A DNA stretch of 64,000 nt from Geovibrio thiophilus (GCF_004087915.1 NZ_CP035108.1:1302001-1366000), one strand, 5' to 3'; shown: positions 6,971 to 16,427, numbered from the stretch's first letter. Numbers and translations: made by a program. Notes: generated from the letters alone by a model not told the origin.

Positions 6971-9772
6971 ATGAATATAAGTGCAGCCAGAGCAGTGCTG
7001 AAGCTTTACAGTCCGTACCTTGCGGGATTTTTTCTTTTCCTTGTTCTTGCAGTGATTTCCTGCTCCGAAGAGGAGCGGATAAAGCTGATTGAAGACAACT
7101 TCACCGACAGTCAGCCAATCTCCGGCGTCGCCGTGGCAGAGCAGGATCAGGGTATAGAGGAAGGGAACAATCTCTTTTTGCAGGGGAACTTTGAACAGGC
7201 CATAGCCAAATATGAGGAAGGTCTGAAAATCAACCGTTCCGTTGCGTTCTATAATATGGGTGTGAGCTATTATCTGCTTGGTGATATTGATAAAAGTGAA
7301 GAATATTTCAGAAAGTCCATTGAAGAAGACCCCAAATTTACCGAAGGGTATATAAACCTTGCCGTCGTTCTTCTTCAAACCGGCAAGCTGGACGAGGCGG
7401 AACTCTACATGGCAGAGCTCCTCAAGGACAGGGCATCGGGCAAGCTTCTTGTGAATATGGCTAATATTTACCTTAGAAAAGGCGAGACCGCACGCGCCAC
7501 GGTTCTGTATGAGGAAGCTCTCAAAAAGGACGGAAAATCAAGGTTTGTCATGTCAAACTACGCCTACTTTCTTCTCAGCATAGGCGAGTTTGAAAGCGGC
7601 ATTAAAATAATAGAGGGTCTGGAATATAAAAATTATACGGACTATTTCAACCTTGGCACCGCTTATTTCAGAACGGACGATTACCGAACTTCCGTTGCCA
7701 ATCTGCATCTGGCAGAAAAATTTAACCCGACCGAAGAGGTTTATGAGCTCCTTGCCAGAAACTTTTACATGCTTAAAAGCTACGCAGAGGAAGCCGCTGC
7801 CCTGAAAAAACTCACCGACATGAATAAGGACAGGGATTACAGGCACAGGTACGCCACAGCGCTTTTCAAAAGCGGGTCACTGAACACCGCCCACGAGGTA
7901 ATGACCGGACTTCTCGCGGAATACCCGCAGGAGACCGCATACTATATAACCGACTACAACATACTTCTTGCCTTGGGCGAGTACAGACAGGCGGGAGAGC
8001 TTATTCTCGCCGGTTTCAGGGCAATTAATGATGACGCTCTGATGTATATGTACGCCAAGCACTCGCTGGTTTATGAAAACAAGGGAGAAGAGGTGCGCAG
8101 GCTTGTGTTTTCCCGCGCCCCGTCACCTTACGTGAGTCTGGCGAGTGCCATGTACCACATATACTCCGGAAGCATGCTTCCCGCGCAGAAGCTTCTGGAT
8201 CAGGTTCCGCCCGAAACAGACAACGATTACTACGTCTACCGTGCCTATATAATGATGAAATACCGAAACTATAACGATGCCATTCGTGTCGGCGACCTCA
8301 TAGACGATTTCAAGCCTGAGTATTTCTGGTATAAAACGGTGAACCTCTGGAACACGAAGAAGCTTACCGAGCTTAAGGTGCACTTAAACGATGCTCTCAC
8401 CCGGGATCTGCGTATAAGCAGGCATCCGCAGATAGCGCTGCATCTTGATCCGGTGCTTGACGACATGAATTTTTCATACAGATTCAACGGGGACTTTGAG
8501 GACATTCTCTCCACCGTGCTTTACCCGCTGCTCATAGAGCCGGACGAGATGCTGAGTTTCGTTGCTCTCGGCTACAAGCTGCTTCAGCAGGATGATAAGC
8601 TTCTCGCCCTTGAGGAGCTGCAAAAATCTGTTCGGTTCTCAGAGGGCATAGCTCAAAACAACAAAGGGGTTACCCTGTTCCTTGCGTATGCCTATCAGGA
8701 TGCCCTGCGTGAATTCACTCAGGCAAACACCCTTCTCGGCAACAATCCGTACACCCTTTACAATATAGGGCTGGTGAACCTCGCCATGGGCAGACCGGAG
8801 CAGGCGGAGAAGTTTTTCGACAATTCCATCCTCCAGAACCGCTACAATTTTCCCGCTTATCTAGCCAAGGCAGTCTGCATGAAGATGAGGGGGGACGCTA
8901 ACGGAGCCTATCAGGAATACAACCTTGTGCGTGACCGCGCGGAGGATGTCAGGGACGACAGGGAGAAGGTTCCCAATATTATCTACTACACCAAATATCT
9001 TGCGGATATGGGTGTCGGTGACTACAGAAGAGTGATAGAGGATATAGGCAAACGCAAGCCGGAAGACGGCTTCCTCAGGGCTCTGCTCACTCTTTCCGAA
9101 TATCTCAGCGGGCAGGGAGCGGACAGGCTGGAAGATCTCAGGAGCGACAGGATTTTCCGCGGAACAAGCCTGCGGGATTTGCTGGCTCTTCTGGAGAACA
9201 AAGAGCCTGTGCAGAATCCGGATACGATCACAGACAGATTTTACAAGTTTATGCGTGCCTATCTTCAGGTTAAAAAGTCTAAACAGCTCACAGGCATCGA
9301 TGATGACGACTATATTAATGATAATGTCATACTCAAGGAGCTTTTCTACTATCAGGTATACATGGGCGACAGCAGAAGGGCGCTTTATTACCTGCAAAGG
9401 CTCAACAATGTGGATTTCAGGTATCCGGAGCTCTACAAGGCTTCGCTTTACTATTTTATATGGCTTGAGGACTTCGTGAACGCCGAGGCGTCTTTCTCCG
9501 CCCTTGAGAATCTGGGTTATCAGGACAGGTATTTCGACTACTATAAAATGCTGTACTTTCTGCTGAACTACCATGACCAGAGGCTGATGAACCATATTAA
9601 CAACTATATGACGAAATACCCCGATGATTTCAGAGGTGCCGCTATAAGGTTGATGGTTGCGCTGAAAAGTGATAATATCCGCATGGTCTACAACGAAATG
9701 GGAGAGCTGGAAGCCAAGAGCGGGAACTTCCTGCTGAAACTCCCGCTGGAGCTCGAAATTGACGGTTTATAG
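6971..9772 (+). CDS. Large TPR-repeat lipoprotein
   Basis: A 933-residue protein of unknown specific role. Residues 17-31 form a hydrophobic signal ending in a lipobox (VIS-Cys31), so the mature protein should be lipid-anchored in the envelope. The rest is almost entirely tetratricopeptide-like helical repeats. Clear TPR units lie near 55-160 (SVAFYNMGVSYYLLGDIDK, then FTEGYINLAVVLLQTGKLDE) and near 560-660 (NNPYTLYNIGLVNLAMGRPE). No catalytic domain is visible. TPR arrays usually act as protein-docking scaffolds, so assembly or secretion roles are possible. The stop overlaps the start of the following membrane-protein gene, suggesting that they work together. Confidence 0.85.
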   Translation: MNISAARAVLKLYSPYLAGFFLFLVLAVISCSEEERIKLIEDNFTDSQPISGVAVAEQDQGIEEGNNLFLQGNFEQAIAKYEEGLKINRSVAFYNMGVSYYLLGDIDKSEEYFRKSIEEDPKFTEGYINLAVVLLQTGKLDEAELYMAELLKDRASGKLLVNMANIYLRKGETARATVLYEEALKKDGKSRFVMSNYAYFLLSIGEFESGIKIIEGLEYKNYTDYFNLGTAYFRTDDYRTSVANLHLAEKFNPTEEVYELLARNFYMLKSYAEEAAALKKLTDMNKDRDYRHRYATALFKSGSLNTAHEVMTGLLAEYPQETAYYITDYNILLALGEYRQAGELILAGFRAINDDALMYMYAKHSLVYENKGEEVRRLVFSRAPSPYVSLASAMYHIYSGSMLPAQKLLDQVPPETDNDYYVYRAYIMMKYRNYNDAIRVGDLIDDFKPEYFWYKTVNLWNTKKLTELKVHLNDALTRDLRISRHPQIALHLDPVLDDMNFSYRFNGDFEDILSTVLYPLLIEPDEMLSFVALGYKLLQQDDKLLALEELQKSVRFSEGIAQNNKGVTLFLAYAYQDALREFTQANTLLGNNPYTLYNIGLVNLAMGRPEQAEKFFDNSILQNRYNFPAYLAKAVCMKMRGDANGAYQEYNLVRDRAEDVRDDREKVPNIIYYTKYLADMGVGDYRRVIEDIGKRKPEDGFLRALLTLSEYLSGQGADRLEDLRSDRIFRGTSLRDLLALLENKEPVQNPDTITDRFYKFMRAYLQVKKSKQLTGIDDDDYINDNVILKELFYYQVYMGDSRRALYYLQRLNNVDFRYPELYKASLYYFIWLEDFVNAEASFSALENLGYQDRYFDYYKMLYFLLNYHDQRLMNHINNYMTKYPDDFRGAAIRLMVALKSDNIRMVYNEMGELEAKSGNFLLKLPLELEIDGL

Positions 9773-10274
9773 AGTCGGAACCTCTGCTGTTGTGCTTTCT
9801 TTTCTTCTGATAGTGTCGTCTGTTATTTTTTCTGTTTCACATGTTTTCAGCGGAATGAACGGGGCAAAATGGGTCATTGCCGCTATTGTGGTCGGTTTTA
9901 CACTGTTCAACTTTATATCGCTGTATTTCAGGCGGCTTGAGGTTGAGGATGATGAGGTGCGCCTCTTCACCGTATACGGCAGAAAATCCATAAAGCTCAG
10001 CGCCCTTGAGGAGATAGGCGTAATACTGCTGAAAATGCGGGCTATCCTTATCCTTTCGGATGCAGAAAAGTTTGTTTTCGTATCATCATATTTCAGAAAT
10101 TTTGCTGAATTTACCGAACTGGTTAAATCGAATGTGAATGCGGAGCTTCAGGGAAATATTGCGAAGCTTGATAATAAGCTCATCAGAAAAAAACAGATAA
10201 CCTTCATGGCTCTGCTTGCCGTGCTGAATATATTTCTTGTGGGTTCAGCGGTTTATAATTTCGTTAATGGCTGA
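9759..10274 (+). CDS. Small membrane protein with PH-like central domain, unknown function
   Basis: 171 residues with two hydrophobic helices at the N-terminus (about 9-30 and 38-55), a soluble beta-rich middle (about 57-135: RRLEVEDDEVRLFTVYGRK then LILSDAEKFVFVSSYF) resembling bacterial PH-like domains, and a final helix at 148-168. TTG at 9759 is used because GGAG lies 8 bases upstream; it overlaps the end of the TPR gene by 14 bases, indicating translational coupling. Its 3' end overlaps the convergent rsmI gene by 30 bases. The PH-like call is by pattern only. Confidence 0.7.
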   Translation: MTVYRVGTSAVVLSFLLIVSSVIFSVSHVFSGMNGAKWVIAAIVVGFTLFNFISLYFRRLEVEDDEVRLFTVYGRKSIKLSALEEIGVILLKMRAILILSDAEKFVFVSSYFRNFAEFTELVKSNVNAELQGNIAKLDNKLIRKKQITFMALLAVLNIFLVGSAVYNFVNG

Positions 10275-11066
10275 GTAGGCTGCGTTTCTTTTAACACCCA
10301 AGGCTTTCAGAACAGTCAGGCAGTCCTTGGCGGACAGCCCCTCCTTTATCAGGGTTTCCGCCAGTTCCCTGAAATCCTCTTTCTCTTCCTTTTCTTCCTC
10401 TCTGCGGTTGTTTACCACCAGAACAAACTCACCCTTCAGCATGAGGGCGTTTATATCCTCTTCGGTGCTTATCAGGAGGGTTTCCTCGTGGAGTTTGCTT
10501 ATCTCCCTGCTGAGTGAGACAGGGACGGGGAAATTATCAATGAGGAGCTTAAGAGTTTCAGCAACCCTGTGAGGGGATTCATAGAAGACAATGAGGCTGT
10601 TTATCGTTTTGAGTTTTTCAATTTCACCCTTCTTTTCAGACAGCTTATGGGGCAAAAAACCGTGAAAGTAGAAATCAGAGGTGTCAAATCCGGAGAGAGT
10701 GAGCGCAGGAACAAACGCAGTCGCCCCGGGCAGAGCCTCAAACTGTATATTCGCTTCACGCAGGGCGGCGCTGAGGTACATTCCCGGGTCTGATATACAG
10801 GGGGAGCCCGCTTCGCTGATAACGGCGATTTTTTTACCCTCGCCGAGCAGTTCCATAACACGGTGAATGGTTTTTTTCTCGTTATCCTTGTGGAATGATT
10901 CGATTTTAACCTTGATTTCAAGGTGGCTGAGAAGTTTAAGAGCTGTTCTGGTGTCTTCGGCGAAGACAATATCCGCCGCGCGCAGGGCGGCAACAGCCCG
11001 TATTGTTATATCGCCCAGATTACCCACGGGTGTGGGGACAAAGCTGAGAAGAGGGTTACTGCTCAT
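10245..11066 (-). CDS. rsmI: 16S rRNA (cytidine-1402-2'-O)-methyltransferase RsmI
   Basis: SAM-dependent methyltransferase of the tetrapyrrole-methylase fold that modifies C1402 in the ribosomal decoding centre. The N-terminal signature VPTPVGNLGDITIRA (about 11-25), the FAEDTRTALKLLSHL motif (about 35-50), ISEAGSPCISDPG (about 84-96) and the late FYESPHRVAETL motif are all present. Length 273 is standard. Its ATG overlaps the stop of the upstream DUF2914 gene by 11 bases, so translation is coupled. Confidence 0.96.
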   Translation of the reverse strand: MSSNPLLSFVPTPVGNLGDITIRAVAALRAADIVFAEDTRTALKLLSHLEIKVKIESFHKDNEKKTIHRVMELLGEGKKIAVISEAGSPCISDPGMYLSAALREANIQFEALPGATAFVPALTLSGFDTSDFYFHGFLPHKLSEKKGEIEKLKTINSLIVFYESPHRVAETLKLLIDNFPVPVSLSREISKLHEETLLISTEEDINALMLKGEFVLVVNNRREEEKEEKEDFRELAETLIKEGLSAKDCLTVLKALGVKRNAAYSAINEIINR

Positions 11067-11442
11067 TAACCTTAAAGTCTACAGAGTCTATAAGCTGACC
11101 GCTCTGGGCGTATATCTCCACTTTCCACTCCCCTGTTTTATCGGGGCTGATGGTTTTGGAGCTGTATGTTCTCCATTTCGGGGAGCCAATGAAGAGCTTG
11201 ACTTCCGCCTCAATGTTTTTTTCATGTATCCAGATGTGGGTTATTTCGGTGGGGTACTCATCCGTCTGGATTTCGGTAAAGCAGTAGATGTCCTGCATGC
11301 CGCCGCCGACGGTGCTCACATTGTCCGCAGGCTCTTTGTTTTCTATGCCTGTGGTCACAACTATTCTGCTGACTTTTGTCTGCGCATGAGCCAGATTCGT
11401 CATAAGTAAAACCGCAAGGAAAACAAGAAACGCCTTTTTCAT
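11056..11442 (-). CDS. Secreted DUF2914-type protein
   Basis: 128 residues with a signal peptide (1-20, ending AHA). The mature domain is a short beta-rich module: SRIVVTTGIENKEP, then a VYCFTEIQ-like strand (IYCFTEIQTDEYPTEITHIW), WRTYSSKTISPDKTGEWKVE, and a last strand LIDSVDFKV. This matches the DUF2914 pattern, a periplasmic or surface domain without assigned activity. GGAG stands 7 bases before the ATG. It sits between trxB and rsmI and overlaps rsmI. There is a single cysteine in the mature part. Confidence 0.75.
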   Translation of the reverse strand: MKKAFLVFLAVLLMTNLAHAQTKVSRIVVTTGIENKEPADNVSTVGGGMQDIYCFTEIQTDEYPTEITHIWIHEKNIEAEVKLFIGSPKWRTYSSKTISPDKTGEWKVEIYAQSGQLIDSVDFKVNEQ

Positions 11443-11458
11443 ATGTCAACTCCGTATA

Positions 11459-12421
11459 TTATTGTTCAAATACTTCGCCGATGTATTTTCCGGCTGCCTT
11501 GGCGGCTACCGAGCCGTCAGCCACTGCCGTTGTGATCTGCCTTAGGGGTTTCCAGCGCACATCGCCTGCGGCAAAAATGCCCGGAACGCTGGTTTCGGTG
11601 GTTTCATCCGCCACTATAAAGCCGCTTTCGTCAAGCTTGATAAGATCTTTGACAAGTTCTGTATCCGCCGTCTGACCTATGAAAACGAAGATGCCCGCTA
11701 CCTCAAGCTCTGATTCTTCGCCTGTTTTCAGGTTTTTCAGAGATACTGAGCTCACTTTCTGGTCGCCGTTCACCGCTGTTACCACAGTATCCCATATGAA
11801 GCTCATTTTTTCATGTTTGAGTGCTCTGTCCTGATATATTTTTGCCGCGCGCAGCTTGTCCCTGCGATGGATTATGGTTACTTTGCTGGCGAATTTCGTA
11901 AGGTACAGACCTTCCTCAACGGCAGAATCGCCGCCGCCGATTACGGCAATTTCCTTGTCTTTGTAGAAGGAGCCGTCACAGGTGGCGCAGAAAGACACAC
12001 CGCGCCCAAAAAATCTGTTTTCACCTGTTACATCAAGCCTTTTCCAGTGTGCGCCGAGACAGAGAATAAGAGCTTTAGCCTTTATCTGAAAGGAGAGGTT
12101 TTTTATTGTAAGGTATTTATAGTCACCCTTAACTTCTATGTTCTGACATTCCGCAGCGCGGATCACAACGCCGAATTTTTCCGCATGGGCGTACATTTTC
12201 TCGCTTAAATCAGCTCCCATGAGCCCTTCAGGAAACCCCGGATAGTTTTCCACAAATTCGGTGGTTGCGACCTGACCGCCGGGGAACTGCTTTTCGAGCA
12301 AAAGGGTACTGAGATTGTCTCTGGCTGCGTACATCGCAGCGGTAAGACCCGCAGGACCCGCGCCGAGAATCACTACGTCATATTCTTCCTTAATATCCTG
12401 AAAGTTGAAAAAGTCCTGCAT
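11459..12421 (-). CDS. trxB: Thioredoxin reductase
   Basis: FAD-dependent enzyme that reduces thioredoxin with NADPH. The FAD-binding motif GAGPAGLTAAMYAARDNL (about 21-38), the redox-active CATCDG (Cys-x2-Cys near 145-148), the nucleotide motif VIGGGDSAVEEGLYL (about 160-174) and the C-terminal FAD motif GIFAAGDVRWKPLRQ are present in 320 residues. AAAGGAG immediately precedes the ATG, which follows the stop of the upstream thioredoxin-fold gene without a gap. The partner thioredoxin is not obvious in the window, because the adjacent thioredoxin-like protein has no cysteines. The nucleotide (NADPH or ferredoxin) is not decided here. Confidence 0.95.
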   Translation of the reverse strand: MQDFFNFQDIKEEYDVVILGAGPAGLTAAMYAARDNLSTLLLEKQFPGGQVATTEFVENYPGFPEGLMGADLSEKMYAHAEKFGVVIRAAECQNIEVKGDYKYLTIKNLSFQIKAKALILCLGAHWKRLDVTGENRFFGRGVSFCATCDGSFYKDKEIAVIGGGDSAVEEGLYLTKFASKVTIIHRRDKLRAAKIYQDRALKHEKMSFIWDTVVTAVNGDQKVSSVSLKNLKTGEESELEVAGIFVFIGQTADTELVKDLIKLDESGFIVADETTETSVPGIFAAGDVRWKPLRQITTAVADGSVAAKAAGKYIGEVFEQ

Positions 12422-12955
12422 TTATACTCCTTTAAGTATGCGAATAATCTTATCCACGGAGGGAACTTTATCTTGGTAAAGTATTGTGTTGTTCCTGTCC
12501 ATCAGAAAAAAATGAGGCCAGCTCCGAACACCGAAGTAGCCTGACAATAGTTCAGTATTACTCAAATAGATGCTATTTTCAAGGATTTTATACTTATTCC
12601 GTCCGAGTAGTTTTTTGACCGATTCGGGCGTCTGCTCAACATCCGTGACCACAATCAGCTTCATGTAGCCTGCCTGCTCAATCAGTTTCAGTTCAGGAAC
12701 CGCCTTCATTATCAGGTTAGGATATATATTGCTGGTGAAGAAGGTTTTTGTGTTGAGGAACACAAGCATGACCGGTATTCCTATTTCATCTGTAGTGAAA
12801 GTTTGCCCTTCAAGGGTCCGAAACTCCAGCTTTTCCGCCTTATAACCTTCCGGCAGAGCTTCATTAAACCTGCTCTGCCAGAGTGTATAGAAGGCAAGGG
12901 CGATTATGCCGAAAACCAGAATACTTTTACCGTCGAAGAAGCGAGCCTTTTTCAA
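12422..12955 (-). CDS. Membrane-anchored thioredoxin-fold protein without cysteines
   Basis: 177 residues: one N-terminal membrane helix (about 11-26) followed by a TlpA/redoxin-like domain. The fold is suggested by LEGQTFTTDEIG, the strand VMLVFLN, and the conserved cis-proline loop SWPHFFLMDRNN near 142-153. At the place where TlpA proteins carry WCxxC the sequence is TKTFFTSN, and the protein has no cysteine anywhere, so it cannot do thiol-disulfide exchange. It is directly followed by trxB with zero intergenic bases. It may be a structural or chaperone-like relative; its function is unknown. Confidence 0.7.
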   Translation of the reverse strand: MKKARFFDGKSILVFGIIALAFYTLWQSRFNEALPEGYKAEKLEFRTLEGQTFTTDEIGIPVMLVFLNTKTFFTSNIYPNLIMKAVPELKLIEQAGYMKLIVVTDVEQTPESVKKLLGRNKYKILENSIYLSNTELLSGYFGVRSWPHFFLMDRNNTILYQDKVPSVDKIIRILKGV

Positions 12956-12957
12956 AT

Positions 12958-13794
12958 CTAACCCCGCATTTTAAGGCTTATGTCGACTCCTGTCGCCTGA
13001 TGGGTGAGGGCGCCTATGGAAACATAGTCCACATCCACGTCTCTGAGCTGTTTCAGAAACTCAAGGGTTACGCCGCCCGATACCTCAATTTTTGCTCTTT
13101 TATCAATGACTCTGACAGCTTCCTGAATTGCCGGAATGTCAAAGTTATCAAGCATTATTATGTCCGCTCCGGCTTCCACTGCCTCTTCAACCTCCTTGAG
13201 GTTACGGGTTTCCACCTCCACCTTTACGGTGGTGGGAATGAACCGGCGAACGTTTTTAACGGCTCCCGTGATGCTGCCCGCAGCGTCCACATGGTTGTCC
13301 TTAAGCATTACGCCGTCGAAGAGACCGAGCCTGTGGTTCCAGCCGCCGCCTGTCTTGACGGCGTATTTCTCTATCCTGCGCCAGCCCGGAGTTGTTTTGC
13401 GGGTGTCGAGTATTTTAATTTTGGAATCTCCCAGAGCTTCAACGTATTTTGCCGTGTTGGTGGCAACCCCTGAAAGCCTCTGGAGGAAGTTAAGCGAAGT
13501 TCTTTCACCCGTGAGAATCGAGCTTGCCGGTCCGGTGACCTGACCGATTATACGGCGTTCCGTAATGCGGTCGCCGTCTTTTACGGAGAACTCCACCTTC
13601 ACTTCGTGATCAAGCATGAAATAAACCTCCTGCGCAACCTTGGTTCCGCAGATGATGCAGTTTTCCTTGGCTATGAAGTTAAAAGTCGCCTGAGATTTGA
13701 AGGACTCAAACGCTCCCGCCGTGAGGTCGCCTGTTCCTATGTCCTCATCGAGGGCAAGCTGTATGAGCCTTCTGGTGTATCCGTTTATCAGCAT
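12958..13794 (-). CDS. nadC: Nicotinate-nucleotide pyrophosphorylase (quinolinate phosphoribosyltransferase)
   Basis: Converts quinolinate and PRPP to nicotinate mononucleotide in de novo NAD synthesis. Signature stretches in 278 residues: EDIGTGDLTAGAF (about 18-30), ERTSLNFLQRLSGVAT (about 97-112), DTRKTTPGWRRIEKYAV (about 128-144), GGGWNHRLGLFDGVMLKDNH and the C-terminal VSGGVTLEFLK. The ATG overlaps the valS stop by 7 bases, so the gene is probably expressed with valS. No nadA or nadB lies nearby. Confidence 0.97.
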   Translation of the reverse strand: MLINGYTRRLIQLALDEDIGTGDLTAGAFESFKSQATFNFIAKENCIICGTKVAQEVYFMLDHEVKVEFSVKDGDRITERRIIGQVTGPASSILTGERTSLNFLQRLSGVATNTAKYVEALGDSKIKILDTRKTTPGWRRIEKYAVKTGGGWNHRLGLFDGVMLKDNHVDAAGSITGAVKNVRRFIPTTVKVEVETRNLKEVEEAVEAGADIIMLDNFDIPAIQEAVRVIDKRAKIEVSGGVTLEFLKQLRDVDVDYVSIGALTHQATGVDISLKMRG

Positions 13795-16409
13795 TGGCTT
13801 TTCAGTCTCCTGAGGTTTTCTTCTATCTTAGCGGCAAGGGTTGAGACCTCTTCAAATTTCTTTTTGTCTTTTTCAATGATCTCAGGTGCAGCATTGGCGA
13901 GATACTTCTCGTTTTTCAGCTTGCCGCCGTACACATTGAGATCTTTTTCCACCGCTTTCTGCTCTTTCTCAAGTTTTTTGATCTCTGCCTCCACATCTAT
14001 AAGACCCTGAAGGGGAACATAGACAGTGAAACTGCCGGCAATGTTCGCTACGGAGTCGGCGGGTTCCGCATCGGTGAAGTCCATGCTCTCAAGCCTTGCG
14101 AGGTTTATTACCCTGTCTTTGGCGTGGGTGAAGAGCTCTTTTGTCTTGGCGCTGTCTGTTTTTACCCATGCCTTAAGCTGCTTGGACATGGAAACATTAT
14201 ATTCGCCCCGCACGTTTCGGATAAGGCTCACAAGCTCAATAACTGCGTCCGTCTCCTCCATTTCCGTCTGCCATGTGAAGTCCGGCTCGGGATAGGTTTC
14301 AGCCATTACTGACTGTCTGCCTGTGAGCATTTTATAGATATACTCCGTCACAAAGGGCATGAACGGATGAAGGATAATCAGAGATTTTTCAAGAACGTAA
14401 GCCGCCACTGCCATTGCGTCCGCTTTGGTCTCCTCATTGTAGATTCTGGGCTTGATGAACTCTATGTACCAGTCGCAGAACTTATGCCAGAAGAAGCTGT
14501 ATATGCTCAGCGCTCCTTCGTTGAAGTCGTATTTCTTGATGGCTTCGGCTGTCTGCTCCGCTGTTTTGCGGAGGTTCATGAGAATCCATTTATCTTCAAT
14601 TTTCAGCCTGTCCGCAGGGGGCAGGGGAGCGCCATCCTCAAAATTCATCATGATGAACCTTGAGGCGTTCCATATCTTGTTCACAAAGTTTCTGTAACCG
14701 TCTATGCGCTCTTCGGACATTTTTATATCACGCCCCTGAGCGGCAAACGCGGCGAGAGTGAAGCGGAAGGAATCCGCTCCGAATTTATCTATCATCACCA
14801 AGGGATCTATTACGTTCCCCTTTGATTTGCTCATTTTCTGCCCGTGCTGATCACGCACGAGGGCATGGAGATAAACCTCTTTAAAAGGCTTTTCATCCAT
14901 GAACTTATACCCGTCCATTATCATCCTTGCCACCCAGAAGAACAGGATGTCGAACCCTGTAACAAGGCAGGAGGTAGGGTAGAATTTTTCCAGTGTTTTG
15001 GTTTTTTCCGGCCAGCCCATGGTTGAAAAAGGCCAGAGGGCGGAGGAGAACCATGTATCCAGAACGTCAGGATCCTGAGTGAGGCTGGCGCTGCCGCATT
15101 TCGGGCATGTGTCGGGGTCTTCCGTCTCTACTATAATCTCTCCGCATCCTGCGCAGTACCACGCGGGAATTCTGTGCCCCCACCATATCTGGCGGCTGAT
15201 GCACCAGTCACGGATGTTGTACATCCATTCGTAGTATGTGTTTTTCCATGATTCGGGGTAGATTTTAATGTCGCCCGTTTCCACGCCCTCAATGGCTTTT
15301 TCCGCCAGAGGCTTTATCTTCACGAACCACTGTTTGGAGATTGTGGGTTCAACAATTGTAGTGCATCTCTGGCAGTGACCGACGCTGTGCATGTGAGCAT
15401 CTTTTTTTACGAAGAGACCGAGCCTGTCCAGCTCATCAATGACCTGCTTTCTGGCGACGAACCTGTCCAGCCCTGCGAACTGCCCGCCGTTGGCGTTTAT
15501 TTTGCCGCTTTCGTCCATTACCTTGACAGCAGGAAGGTCATGCCTTCTGCCTATTTCAAAGTCGTTGGGATCGTGAGCGGGGGTAACTTTCAGGCAGCCT
15601 GTTCCCATTTCCATATCAACGTATTCATCGCCGATTACGGGTATCTCACGGTTCATCAGGGGCAGGATAACGGTTTTGCCTATGAGGTGTCTGTATCTTT
15701 CATCTTCCGGATGAACGGCAACTGCTGTATCACCCAGCATTGTTTCAGGTCTGGTTGTGGCTACTGTGAGTTTTATATCGCTGTCTTTGACAGGGTAAAG
15801 GATCTGATAGAAGGCGCCTTCGGTGTCTTCGTGCTCAACCTCAAGGTCGCTGAGGGCGGTATGGCATCTGGGGCACCAGTTTACAATATAGTCCGAGCGG
15901 TAGATCAGCCCTTCCTTATACAGAGTCACAAATACCTTGCGGACTGCGGCGCTGAGCCCTTCGTCCATTGTGAAGCGCTCACGCTCCCAGTCGCAGGAAC
16001 AGCCGAGGCGTTTAAGCTGGTTTATGATTGTTCCGCCTGATTCCGTACGCCATTTCCATACTCTTTCTATGAAAGCGTCACGCCCGAGGGCGTGCCTGTC
16101 TGTTCCTTCGGCAGCGAGCTGTTTTTCCACCACATTCTGTGTGGCGATCCCTGCGTGATCCGTTCCGGGCATCCATAGGGCTTCAAAACCCGCAAGACGG
16201 TGATAGCGGATGAGAATATCCTGCAAAGTATTGTTCAGCGCATGCCCCATGTGAAGCGAGCCTGTGACGTTTGGCGGAGGTATTACTATGGAATAGGCGG
16301 GTTTTCCGGAATTTTCATTCGCATGAAACCTGTTATCCTTTATCCATTCCGCGTAAATGTCTGCTTCAAATTCCTTCGGGTCGATTCGCGTGGGTATTTC
16401 TTTCGGCAT
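13788..16409 (-). CDS. valS: Valyl-tRNA synthetase
   Basis: Class I synthetase charging tRNA-Val, 873 residues. HIGH motif in PPPNVTGSLHMGHALNN (about 44-60), editing (CP1) domain with TTRPETMLGDTAVAVHP, a zinc-type CAGC...CPKC element near 410-435, KMSKS motif in GQKMSKSKGNVIDP (about 528-541), and the C-terminal ValS coiled-coil arm (about 800-873, rich in Lys/Glu), which is specific to ValS rather than IleS or LeuS. GGAGCTGAGAATA precedes the ATG at 16409. Confidence 0.98.
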   Translation of the reverse strand: MPKEIPTRIDPKEFEADIYAEWIKDNRFHANENSGKPAYSIVIPPPNVTGSLHMGHALNNTLQDILIRYHRLAGFEALWMPGTDHAGIATQNVVEKQLAAEGTDRHALGRDAFIERVWKWRTESGGTIINQLKRLGCSCDWERERFTMDEGLSAAVRKVFVTLYKEGLIYRSDYIVNWCPRCHTALSDLEVEHEDTEGAFYQILYPVKDSDIKLTVATTRPETMLGDTAVAVHPEDERYRHLIGKTVILPLMNREIPVIGDEYVDMEMGTGCLKVTPAHDPNDFEIGRRHDLPAVKVMDESGKINANGGQFAGLDRFVARKQVIDELDRLGLFVKKDAHMHSVGHCQRCTTIVEPTISKQWFVKIKPLAEKAIEGVETGDIKIYPESWKNTYYEWMYNIRDWCISRQIWWGHRIPAWYCAGCGEIIVETEDPDTCPKCGSASLTQDPDVLDTWFSSALWPFSTMGWPEKTKTLEKFYPTSCLVTGFDILFFWVARMIMDGYKFMDEKPFKEVYLHALVRDQHGQKMSKSKGNVIDPLVMIDKFGADSFRFTLAAFAAQGRDIKMSEERIDGYRNFVNKIWNASRFIMMNFEDGAPLPPADRLKIEDKWILMNLRKTAEQTAEAIKKYDFNEGALSIYSFFWHKFCDWYIEFIKPRIYNEETKADAMAVAAYVLEKSLIILHPFMPFVTEYIYKMLTGRQSVMAETYPEPDFTWQTEMEETDAVIELVSLIRNVRGEYNVSMSKQLKAWVKTDSAKTKELFTHAKDRVINLARLESMDFTDAEPADSVANIAGSFTVYVPLQGLIDVEAEIKKLEKEQKAVEKDLNVYGGKLKNEKYLANAAPEIIEKDKKKFEEVSTLAAKIEENLRRLKSQC

Positions 16410-16427
16410 TATTCTCAGCTCCGTATA

